Shown here one piece after another: positions 1 through 5,525 of a DNA stretch of 6,004 bases; positions within the stretch are counted from its first letter, which is position 1; every line of letters begins with the position of its first letter. The notes under the pieces are model-generated. The model did not search any database, was not told the DNA's origin, and was given only the letters and a program-made list of their open reading frames with translations. Location of the stretch: assembly GCA_016292705.1 (NCBI GenBank), contig JAEDHZ010000103.1:1-6004 (forward strand), given 5' to 3'. Made by a program: the position numbers and the translations under genes. Source of the stretch: Clostridiaceae bacterium (GTDB taxonomy: Bacteria > Bacillota > Clostridia > Oscillospirales > Acutalibacteraceae).

Positions 1-1056
1 TGTTGCGGCAACACAAGCGGTAATATCAATATCACTGTAGGACGGCAGACCGTACATTTTGACAAAATAGGTATACGGTCTTGAAAATATTATGTTTTTG
101 AGCCTTACCGGCGGCGAAGAATTCTTTTCCGGATCTTCAATTTCCGTCACGAACTCCGGATACTTCTCAAGTCTCTTGCTGAAGCTTTTTTCTGCCGAGG
201 CCGGTATCCAGCCAACAAAAAAACAACTCTTTTCGTGGTGAACGGCATATTTTCTGAGTTCAAATACGGCGTTAAGCTCCCTGAGCTTGACATAGAGCGA
301 TTTTATTTTTTCGCCCTCCGTTTCCCAGATGGACTTGATTTTTTCATCAAGGTCCTTTTGCTGTTCCTTTATCATATCAATATTCTGGTTGAGACTCTGG
401 ATTATATCATCCGTTGTTCCGACGGCAGAGGGAATATGGAGCCGTTCAAAGTGCAGAGAAGCAAAAATTCCGTCAATCTCGTCCTCACGCTCTTTCGGAG
501 CAAAGTATGCTCCCCAATAACCGGCCTCATTGGATGAACAAGGACAGAAAAGGATGTATGGGTTTTCGGAATACCCCTTTGTCAATTTAAGATAGCCGTC
601 CTTCGGAAGGAAACCGAAGCGAGGACAAATAAACCTGCATTCAAAAATTTCATCCAGTCCGACATCAAGTCCGGTGAAGTGTGAATACTTTTCTATACCG
701 TCTGTGCATTGTTCAAGCTGGTCCGAAAGATTTTTGAGCTCCTCGCCGAGATGATTGAGCGTTTCGCCAACAGAACTGATATACTCCTTTGAACGCTCAT
801 CAACAACGGTTCCCTTGATCTTTTTTGCGTCCTCATCAAGACTCACACCAAGAGAGGCTGCAAGCTCCTTGATGTTTGCAAAAAGCTGAGAATACGGGTT
901 CTCCTCATTCAGAGCAGCATAGCCCATTGACTGGGAAATAAAATTTCCTGCGTATTCAGGATGGAAGTTGCCGTCAGCACAGCAGACGGTGATAAGCTTG
1001 TTGAGCTGCGAGGCGGGACCGTTTATCCTCACAAACTTCATTTTTTCAATAGCCAA
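1..1056 (-). CDS. ntpI: V-type ATPase subunit I (a-subunit), N-terminal half, cut by the left edge
   Basis: This is the large stator subunit of a V-type (A/V-type) ATPase. Its C-terminal membrane domain forms the ion half-channels against the K ring, and its N-terminal cytosolic arm holds the peripheral stalks. The frame is open for 352 codons and leaves the window at base 1. The family usually has about 600-700 residues, so only the cytosolic arm is seen. Family-like features are an N-terminus reading MAIEKMKFVRINGP, charged helical stretches around residues 85-130 and 215-260 that fit the coiled-coil arm, a GWIP motif at 282-285, PPVRLKN from 315, and MYGLPSYSDID just before the edge, which normally leads into the first membrane helix. 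The start is taken as TTG at 1056-1054, because an AAGGGGG ribosome site overlapping the upstream stop lies 8 nt away; ATG at 1041 is too distant. The gene follows subunit C by 14 nt. Identity is near certain; the start is well supported. Confidence 0.94.
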   Translation of the reverse strand, partial: MAIEKMKFVRINGPASQLNKLITVCCADGNFHPEYAGNFISQSMGYAALNEENPYSQLFANIKELAASLGVSLDEDAKKIKGTVVDERSKEYISSVGETLNHLGEELKNLSDQLEQCTDGIEKYSHFTGLDVGLDEIFECRFICPRFGFLPKDGYLKLTKGYSENPYILFCPCSSNEAGYWGAYFAPKEREDEIDGIFASLHFERLHIPSAVGTTDDIIQSLNQNIDMIKEQQKDLDEKIKSIWETEGEKIKSLYVKLRELNAVFELRKYAVHHEKSCFFVGWIPASAEKSFSKRLEKYPEFVTEIEDPEKNSSPPVRLKNIIFSRPYTYFVKMYGLPSYSDIDITACVAAT

Positions 1057-1065
1057 CGATTTTGA

Positions 1066-1072
1066 CCCCCTT
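1066..1072 (-). promoter_or_regulatory. Ribosome binding site deciding a TTG start for subunit I
   Basis: On the minus strand AAGGGGG overlaps the TAA stop of subunit C and sits 8 nt before TTG at 1056. The first in-frame ATG (1041) is 24 nt away from it. The overlap with the upstream stop suggests translational coupling of subunits C and I. Confidence 0.7.
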
Positions 1073-2108
1073 AATCGTCAATTCCGATGAGGTTTTTCCT
1101 GATTTCCTGCGCCGGAACACCATATTTACAGCCTTCAATAATGCGGACAAGATTTATCGTCTCGTCCTGAGAAAGCAACAGATAGCAAAGCATTACCACC
1201 GGCGGATAAGAGGAAAAGCGAATCTCCTTTTTGCAAAAGGAATGGAGAAAAACAGCAAGTTCCTTTTCAAGGTCAGACTCATTATTTGAGGCGCTCCTAT
1301 AAGGTGTTTTTTTGAGAATCGACATAAAATCTTCAACATTTCTGCATTCGGCAAGCTTTTTGAGTGTACTCTCGGAAAGCATTGTCACACCGCCGGGCGT
1401 GCTTAATGCAGAAACAAGAGCCGCTATGTTTTGCGGATAATACTTGAGTGCACGCCAGAAAGCGGAAAGCTTTTTGCAATCCAGACTCCTTGCCGCAACC
1501 TCGGTTACAGCATCACGCTCGCCCTTTGATCCGCACTTTTTGACAAGCTTGCGAAATTCCTGTTCAAAATATGTGTTGAAGGCTATTTCAAAAGTGAGAT
1601 AGCTTTTCATCGGGTTTTCAAGGCAACGCCTGTATAACTTGCCGTAATTGGTTTTGTCAAGCGTCTGCGCAATCTCCTCAAAGGAATCGGCACGGCCGAG
1701 AGCAAAAAGATCTATGCTCAGGTGTTTATCAACAAACGGATGCACCTGAAGCAGATATGACTGAGTTTTTTTTGAAAACATCAGAAGAGTGCATCGCAGA
1801 ATCTGCTCAATCTCAGTTTTGATAATGAAGTATTTGTAAAACTCATCACCTATTGCAAGCTCATAGCGACAGAGAGCACCAAACCTTGAAAAACGGAATT
1901 TCTGAACAAGATCCTCAAGAGTTCTCGGCGGAAAATCACTAAGCTTTGACTCAGCAAGTACATTTGCATACTCTGTTCCAACTCTGAGACAAGACGCAAT
2001 TTCATTTGTATTTCTGCAAGCGAGCAGTGTATCATACTGCTGCTTTGAAAGCCGCTTTCCGTAGAACGCTCTGGAAAGGGCGAGAACGGCGTTTGATGCC
2101 TTGGACAC
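1071..2108 (-). CDS. ntpC: V-type ATPase subunit C (AC39/V0d family)
   Basis: Subunit C is the funnel-like connector that links the central rotor shaft (D/F) to the membrane K ring. The protein is 345 residues from the chosen start, normal for the family (about 330-350). It is almost entirely helical by composition. It opens with the Firmicutes-type N-terminus MSKASNAVLALSRAFYGKRL, followed by repeated units of the kind 'tyr-x-x-leu-leu ... asn-thr-x-glu-ile' that characterise the AC39 fold. No signal peptide or membrane segment is seen, as expected. I chose GTG at 2108 because GAGGTGA lies 5 nt upstream and this start gives the usual family N-terminus. ATG at 2126 would add six residues (351 aa) but has only a weak CCGGGAA upstream. 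It lies between the G/H gene (31-nt gap from the chosen start) and subunit I (14-nt gap). The main uncertainty is the start, not the function. Confidence 0.9.
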   Translation of the reverse strand: MSKASNAVLALSRAFYGKRLSKQQYDTLLACRNTNEIASCLRVGTEYANVLAESKLSDFPPRTLEDLVQKFRFSRFGALCRYELAIGDEFYKYFIIKTEIEQILRCTLLMFSKKTQSYLLQVHPFVDKHLSIDLFALGRADSFEEIAQTLDKTNYGKLYRRCLENPMKSYLTFEIAFNTYFEQEFRKLVKKCGSKGERDAVTEVAARSLDCKKLSAFWRALKYYPQNIAALVSALSTPGGVTMLSESTLKKLAECRNVEDFMSILKKTPYRSASNNESDLEKELAVFLHSFCKKEIRFSSYPPVVMLCYLLLSQDETINLVRIIEGCKYGVPAQEIRKNLIGIDD

Positions 2109-2113
2109 AATGC

Positions 2114-2120
2114 TCACCTC
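2114..2120 (-). promoter_or_regulatory. Ribosome binding site favouring the GTG start of subunit C
   Basis: GAGGTGA on the minus strand lies 5 nt before GTG at 2108. If translation instead began at ATG 2126, this site would fall inside the coding region and that start would be left with only a weak match. Confidence 0.6.
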
Positions 2121-2139
2121 ACGCATTTCCCGGTTGGCT

Positions 2140-2451
2140 TCAACCGTTGATAATGTTTTCTACCGCTTCATTAACCCATCGGTCGCAATTTTCTTCAAAG
2201 ACGGCAGAAAGGCGTTCAACAACCGCTTTTTCCTTTTCGGAGATCACCTTTTCGGTTTCTTCAAACTCCGAAAGCGCAGCCTTTTTCATCTCTTCAGACT
2301 GCCGGAGAAATTCACGATTGTTCTTTTCTTTCAGCATCTGCTTCTTTTCGTCAAGCTCCCTGACGGCTGCAACACGCGCCTGGGCAGCGTTTTCAACACT
2401 TTTCCGTGCTGCACGGTCAACCTCAATAAGCTTTTTAATCAGGTCATCCAA
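2140..2451 (-). CDS. V-type ATPase peripheral-stalk subunit G/H
   Basis: A 103-residue, highly charged protein, likely the small partner of subunit E in the peripheral stalk that keeps the catalytic head from turning with the rotor. The chain has no proline, and its only glycine is the last residue. Residues 1-80 are rich in Glu, Lys, Arg and Ala with heptad-like spacing, so one long coiled coil is expected; the tail RWVNEAVENIING is less charged. The size matches the AhaH/NtpF/G class (about 100-110 residues). These proteins diverge so fast that the call rests mainly on shape and on being the first gene before subunits C and I. Start: TTG at 2451, with AAGGAGG 8 nt upstream; the nearby ATG at 2447 is in another frame. 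It is the first gene after the promoter at 2525-2552. It could also be named subunit F or H depending on the scheme used. Confidence 0.82.
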   Translation of the reverse strand: MDDLIKKLIEVDRAARKSVENAAQARVAAVRELDEKKQMLKEKNNREFLRQSEEMKKAALSEFEETEKVISEKEKAVVERLSAVFEENCDRWVNEAVENIING

Positions 2452-2459
2452 CGCCGGTG

Positions 2460-2466
2460 CCTCCTT
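2460..2466 (-). promoter_or_regulatory. Strong ribosome binding site for the TTG-initiated G/H gene
   Basis: A perfect AAGGAGG on the minus strand stands 8 nt before TTG at 2451. This fixes the start codon of the first gene in the ATPase operon, since no in-frame ATG lies near. Confidence 0.75.
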
Positions 2467-2493
2467 CCGATTACTGACATATTGTCCACAAAA

Positions 2494-2511
2494 TGCAGAG
2501 CAAAACTCGCA
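2494..2511 (-). other. Small hairpin near the 5' end of the ATPase mRNA leader
   Basis: On the minus strand TGCGAG pairs with CTCTGCA across a TTTTG loop, with one bulged T. It begins about 7 nt after the predicted transcription start near 2518. It is short and could be chance; a role in protecting the 5' end is only a guess. Confidence 0.3.
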
Positions 2512-2524
2512 GACTATGGGAATA

Positions 2525-2552
2525 ATTATATCACTATTTTTTTAATTATCAA
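2525..2552 (-). promoter_or_regulatory. Sigma-A-type promoter of the V-ATPase operon
   Basis: On the minus strand: -35 TTGATA at 2552-2547, a 16-nt spacer, and a perfect -10 TATAAT at 2530-2525 preceded by TGA, that is, an extended -10. Transcription would start near 2518, giving a leader of about 65 nt before the G/H start codon. Confidence 0.75.
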
Positions 2553-2569
2553 GCGCATTGATTAATTTT

Positions 2570-2664
2570 CTGTGTGCAAAATCAACAATTATATTGATGA
2601 TATGTCATCATAATGATTTGTTTTAATACAGGATACAATTCGTCGCCTTGAATATTGCACACAG
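2570..2664. repeat. 10-bp perfect inverted repeat between the divergent promoters
   Basis: CTGTGTGCAA at 2570-2579 is exactly complementary in reverse to TTGCACACAG at 2655-2664, 75 nt apart. The left copy lies about 17 nt upstream of the ATPase -35 box; the right copy falls in the spacer of the FkbM promoter. They look like paired protein-binding half sites or full sites. The protein is unknown. Confidence 0.45.
2595..2610. promoter_or_regulatory. Candidate operator palindrome in the divergent control region
   Basis: TGATGA and TCATCA are perfect inverted arms around a 4-nt TATG centre. The palindrome lies between the ATPase promoter and the FkbM promoter, upstream of both. AT-rich surroundings raise the odds of a chance match. 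Confidence 0.35.
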
Positions 2665-2676
2665 TTGTGATATCAT
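2648..2676 (+). promoter_or_regulatory. Promoter of the FkbM methyltransferase gene
   Basis: -35 TTGAAT at 2648-2653, a 17-nt spacer, and -10 TATCAT at 2671-2676 preceded by TGA (extended -10). Transcription would start near 2683. This gives a leader of roughly 70 nt to TTG 2752, but only about 20 nt without a ribosome site to ATG 2704, which favours the shorter protein. Confidence 0.6.
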
Positions 2677-2740
2677 GTAACAAATCGCCTTAAACTATGA
2701 TTGATGACATCTGTTCAAGGCATTTATTTCTCAATGCGGC

Positions 2741-2746
2741 AGGTGA
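2741..2746 (+). promoter_or_regulatory. Ribosome binding site favouring a TTG start for the FkbM gene
   Basis: AGGTGA lies 5 nt before TTG at 2752. The upstream candidates TTG 2701, ATG 2704 and ATG 2734 lack a well-placed site; the only AAGG nearby (2717-2720) is 13 nt from ATG 2734. Confidence 0.5.
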
Positions 2747-2751
2747 CGGAA

Positions 2752-3804
2752 TTGACAGAAATGATCGAAGAGCCGGGACTTTGGGATATTCTGAAAGAAA
2801 ACGAGCTTCCCATACTCCTCTATGGAATGGGCAACGGAGCAGACATGATAATTGAAGAGCTTGAAAAGCTCAACATTCATTTTGCAGACACCTTTGCAAG
2901 CGAAGGCTTTGTCAGAGGTCAACTTTTCCACGGAAAAAAGGTTCTTTCCTTGTCTCAGGCAGAGGAAAAATATGGCGAGCTAGTAATTCTTACAACCTTT
3001 GCCGTTCATGATGAAACAACACTTGAATTCATTAGAGAGCTTTCAAAAAAGCACCGGCTGTTCTCCCCAACCGTTCCGATTGCCGGAAAGGGTCTTTTCA
3101 CACTTGATTATGTAAAACAAAACGAAGAACGCTTCAGTCGTGCGTATTCACAGCTTGCGGATGAAAAATCAAGAAAAACATTCCTTGATGTCATCAACTT
3201 CAAGGTCAGCGGAAAACCTGAATATCTCTTTTCATGTCAAAGCGAAAAAGACGAGGTCTATAACAACATTCTCAGGCTTTCCGAAGAGGAAACAATTGTT
3301 GACCTCGGTGCATACGACGGCGATACAATAAGAGAGTTTATGCGTTTTACAAACGGAAAATACAAGCATATTTTTGCCTTTGAACCGGACGAAAAGAATT
3401 TCAGAAAGCTGTCAAAAAAAACCGAGGGAATGAATAACCTCTCATTATTCAATCTCGGTGCATGGGACAAAAAGGATACTTTGCTTTTTGAAAAGAAAGC
3501 CGGACGCAATTCACGAAAAAGCGAAGCCGGAGTTCCGATGAGCTTTGACAGCGTAGATAACGTTATATCCGAACCAGTAAGCTTTATAAAAATGGACATT
3601 GAGGGTGCGGAGAATAAAGCGCTTGACGGAGCTAAAGAAACAATCAAAAAGTATAAGCCAAAACTTTATATCTGCGCATACCATAGGAATGAGGATTTTT
3701 TTGCTCTCCCGGAAAAGATACTTTCTATTAACCCCGATTACAAAATCTTTCTGCGCCACCATCCGTATATACCTGCGTGGGAGACTAACTTTTACTGTGT
3801 ATAG
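2752..3804 (+). CDS. FkbM family SAM-dependent methyltransferase with N-terminal nucleotide-binding-like domain
   Basis: A predicted 350-residue methyltransferase that would move a methyl group from S-adenosylmethionine to a hydroxyl, probably of a sugar or glycolipid; the substrate cannot be read from sequence. Two parts are visible. Residues about 18-110 hold a Rossmann-like unit beginning PILLYGMGNGAD (glycine motif at 25-30), like the sugar-nucleotide or NAD-binding unit fused to many FkbM proteins. The catalytic domain follows: SAM motif I DLGAYDGDT at 184-192, acidic motif II FEPD at 210-213, the FkbM hallmark KMDIEGAE at 280-287, and YICAYH near 306-311. There is no signal peptide or membrane segment, so it is cytoplasmic. 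Start chosen at TTG 2752 from the ribosome site and because the family usually has 10-20 residues before PILLYG; ATG 2704 (366 aa) or ATG 2734 remain possible. It is a lone gene, divergent from the ATPase operon, and ends at the shared terminator. No glycosyltransferase sits beside it to suggest a substrate. Confidence 0.88.
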   Translation: MTEMIEEPGLWDILKENELPILLYGMGNGADMIIEELEKLNIHFADTFASEGFVRGQLFHGKKVLSLSQAEEKYGELVILTTFAVHDETTLEFIRELSKKHRLFSPTVPIAGKGLFTLDYVKQNEERFSRAYSQLADEKSRKTFLDVINFKVSGKPEYLFSCQSEKDEVYNNILRLSEEETIVDLGAYDGDTIREFMRFTNGKYKHIFAFEPDEKNFRKLSKKTEGMNNLSLFNLGAWDKKDTLLFEKKAGRNSRKSEAGVPMSFDSVDNVISEPVSFIKMDIEGAENKALDGAKETIKKYKPKLYICAYHRNEDFFALPEKILSINPDYKIFLRHHPYIPAWETNFYCV

Positions 3805-3817
3805 CTCAATCACATCG

Positions 3818-3867
3818 AAAATACCGCACGATTGCCCCCAAAAGCAAATGTGCGGTATATTTTTCTT
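3818..3867. terminator. Hairpin terminator between convergent genes
   Basis: ATACCGCAC (3821-3829) and GTGCGGTAT (3850-3858) form a 9-bp stem with a 20-nt loop. On the plus strand the stem is followed by ATTTTTCTT, a good U tract, ending the FkbM transcript 13 nt after its stop. On the minus strand the tract is only TTTTC, so it may end the oxidoreductase transcript less well. The loop is longer than usual. Confidence 0.75.
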
Positions 3868-3881
3868 GGAATATAAATAAA

Positions 3882-5285
3882 TCAGTCTTCTTTAGCAAGT
3901 TTTCTTCCCATGAGAACACCCATGACCGAAGCCATCATCAGTCCCCTTGTCCAGCCGCTGGAATCGCCAAGACAATGAAGCCCCTTAATGCTCGTGTTGA
4001 AATCCTCATCCATCTTTATGCGATTACTGTAAAACTTCAGTTCGGGCGAATAAAGAAGTGTTTCCGTTGAGGCAAATCCCTCAACAACATGATCCATTGC
4101 CTTAATAAAGTTGATGATATTGGTCATTGCTCTATATGGCATTGCGGCAGTTATATCGCCTGCAACAGCATCCGGAAGCGAGGGACGGACATTGGACTGC
4201 ATGAGTTCCTTTTCCCATGTGCGTTTTCCGTCAAGAATATCACCGAAACGCTGAACAAGAATGTGTCCCGTTCCGAGCATATTTGTAAGCTCGCCGACTT
4301 TTTGCGCATAAGCTATCGGCTGATTGAACGGATGACTGAAATTATGGGAACAAAGAATTGCAAGGTTGGTGTTATCGCTTTTGAGCTCCTTGAACGAGTG
4401 TCCGTTAACAACTGCAAGATCGTTATCGTAGTTTTCCTGGCTGACAAATCCACCCGGATTCTGGCAGAATGTTCTGACCTTGTTTTTGAAAGGAAGAGGA
4501 TATCCGATAAGCTTTGATTCATAAAGGGTTTCATTAACCTTTTCCATGATTTCGTTTCTGACCTCAACACGAACGCCGATATCAACTGTACCGGGCTGAT
4601 GCGCAATTCCGTATTCGGAACAAAGGGTCTCAAGCCATTCGGCTCCCCGCCTTCCTGTTGCAACAATCGTGCTGTTTGCAAAAATTTCAGTCTCATCGCC
4701 GCCCTTGCTGTTTTGGAGGCGAACACCCTTACATTCGTCACCCTCGAGAATGAGATCAACACATTCCTTGCCGAACATCATTTCAACGCCGTTATTAAGA
4801 AGATACTGTTCAATGGCATAGTAGATTCCCTGCGCCTTTTCCGTTCCCATGTGGCGAATAGGGCAATCAACAAGTTTAAGTCCTGCCTGAATCGCTTTGA
4901 TACGGATTTCCTTTTTGCCGAGAGTATCCTCAAGACCTTCAATATGCTCGTCCGCACCAAATTCAAGGTATATTTTATCAGCATAATCAATGGTTTCCTG
5001 GGCTTTCTGTGCGCCGATAAGTGTGGGCAGGTCGCCGCCGACTTCATAGCAAAGCGAGAGCTTTCCGTCCGAAAAAGCACCTGCGCCGGAAAAGCCGGTG
5101 GTAATATGGCAATACGGCTTGCAGGAAACGCATACCTTTGTCTTATCCTTGGGGCAATGTCTGTTCTCAACAGCTTGTCCTTTTTCAACGATCAGAATAC
5201 TCTTTTTTGAGCCCTTTTTAATCATTTCAAGGGCGGTAAAAATACCTGCAGGGCCTGCACCAATGATTACAACATCTTTTTTCAT
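3882..5285 (-). CDS. NAD(P)/FAD-dependent oxidoreductase (COG2509-like)
   Basis: A 467-residue soluble flavoprotein of the 'FAD-dependent dehydrogenase' group (COG2509-like), whose physiological substrate is not established. The N-terminal FAD-binding motif GAGPAG is at 9-14, with the ribose-binding acid E34 at the end of strand 2. A four-cysteine cluster (C44, C52, C55, C59; spacing CX7CX2CX3C) is followed by GFSGAGAFSDGKL at 64-76, typical of this group. A mid-protein ATGRRGAEW stretch fits the second flavin-contacting segment. The C-terminal LGDSSGWTRGL (GD at 440-441) is the FAD ribityl-binding motif and supports a full-length protein. No membrane segment is seen. The start ATG 5285 has a perfect AAGGAGG 8 nt upstream. 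It has its own promoter (5348-5377) and seems monocistronic; neighbours give no pathway clue. Older annotations may call it NAD-utilizing dehydrogenase. Family certain, function unknown. Confidence 0.92.
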   Translation of the reverse strand: MKKDVVIIGAGPAGIFTALEMIKKGSKKSILIVEKGQAVENRHCPKDKTKVCVSCKPYCHITTGFSGAGAFSDGKLSLCYEVGGDLPTLIGAQKAQETIDYADKIYLEFGADEHIEGLEDTLGKKEIRIKAIQAGLKLVDCPIRHMGTEKAQGIYYAIEQYLLNNGVEMMFGKECVDLILEGDECKGVRLQNSKGGDETEIFANSTIVATGRRGAEWLETLCSEYGIAHQPGTVDIGVRVEVRNEIMEKVNETLYESKLIGYPLPFKNKVRTFCQNPGGFVSQENYDNDLAVVNGHSFKELKSDNTNLAILCSHNFSHPFNQPIAYAQKVGELTNMLGTGHILVQRFGDILDGKRTWEKELMQSNVRPSLPDAVAGDITAAMPYRAMTNIINFIKAMDHVVEGFASTETLLYSPELKFYSNRIKMDEDFNTSIKGLHCLGDSSGWTRGLMMASVMGVLMGRKLAKED

Positions 5286-5317
5286 TATGGTATCCTCCTT
5301 GTAGACACAGAAACAGC

Positions 5318-5331
5318 ACGGTCCGAACCGT
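5318..5331 (-). other. Perfect small hairpin in the oxidoreductase leader
   Basis: ACGGT and ACCGT are 5-bp perfect arms around a 4-nt centre (TCGG on the transcribed sense). It starts about 10 nt after the predicted transcription start and ends 17 nt before the ribosome site, so it could stabilise the mRNA or be an operator. No known riboswitch fits this short leader. Confidence 0.35.
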
Positions 5332-5347
5332 CAAACCATGCTGATTC

Positions 5348-5377
5348 ATTCTACCATGAACAGTCTCAAAAAGTCAA
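5348..5377 (-). promoter_or_regulatory. Promoter of the oxidoreductase gene
   Basis: On the minus strand: -35 TTGACT at 5377-5372, an 18-nt spacer, and -10 TAGAAT at 5353-5348 preceded by TGG (extended -10). Transcription would start near 5341, with a leader of about 56 nt. Confidence 0.65.
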
Positions 5378-5383
5378 GAGCGT

Positions 5384-5414
5384 ACCGGGGATTTCTCTGA
5401 CCACGGGGTATTTC
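5384..5414. repeat. Imperfect direct repeat between the two divergent promoters
   Basis: ACCGGGGATTTC (5384-5395) and ACGGGGTATTTC (5403-5414) match except for one missing C and one added T. The GGGG cores are 18 nt apart, close to two helix turns. They fill the gap between the two -35 boxes, so one regulator could touch both promoters. Confidence 0.35.
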
Positions 5415-5416
5415 AC

Positions 5417-5445
5417 TTGACTATTCACGATAATAATAGTATAAT
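5417..5445 (+). promoter_or_regulatory. Strong sigma-A-type promoter of rfbC
   Basis: -35 TTGACT at 5417-5422, an ideal 17-nt spacer, and a perfect -10 TATAAT at 5440-5445. Transcription would begin near 5452, giving a leader of about 74 nt before the rfbC start. Confidence 0.8.
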
Positions 5446-5451
5446 CCGAAC

Positions 5452-5467
5452 CGGCAGATAGTTGCCG
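5452..5467 (+). other. Hairpin at the extreme 5' end of the rfbC transcript
   Basis: CGGCA and TGCCG pair across a GATAGT loop, beginning at the predicted transcription start itself. Stem-loops at the very 5' end are known to protect mRNAs from decay in Gram-positive bacteria; that role here is inference from position. Confidence 0.4.
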
Positions 5468-5525
5468 CAAATTCAATTATGAAATTCGGATGCAGTATTA
5501 ACTACTCTTGAAAGGTCTGTTATGT

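Noticed and set aside
235..537. 100-codon plus-strand open frame
   Set aside because: It lies wholly inside the well-supported subunit I gene on the other strand, has no ribosome site and shows no family-like motif.
2006..2545. 179-codon plus-strand open frame rich in Ser, Phe and Arg
   Set aside because: It is antisense to the subunit C and G/H genes and to their promoter; its composition is the mirror image of Glu/Lys-rich coding sequence.
2665..2683. TTGTGA-N7-TAACAA resembling a Rex or CRP/FNR-type binding site over the FkbM -10 box
   Set aside because: The right arm departs from TCACAA and the spacing is one base off the usual Rex or CRP layout, so the match is not good enough to name a regulator.
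1764..3421. Runs of eight A in coding sense within TCAAAAAAAAC, in both subunit C (1766-1773, minus) and the FkbM gene (3414-3421, plus), as possible frameshift sites
   Set aside because: Both encode Ser-Lys-Lys-Thr in frame with normal protein on each side, and no stimulatory hairpin or useful alternative frame follows. The shared 11-mer is likely chance in Lys-rich genes.
4599..5210. 203-codon plus-strand open frame
   Set aside because: It is antisense to the oxidoreductase, whose frame has intact motifs from end to end; no SD or promoter supports it.
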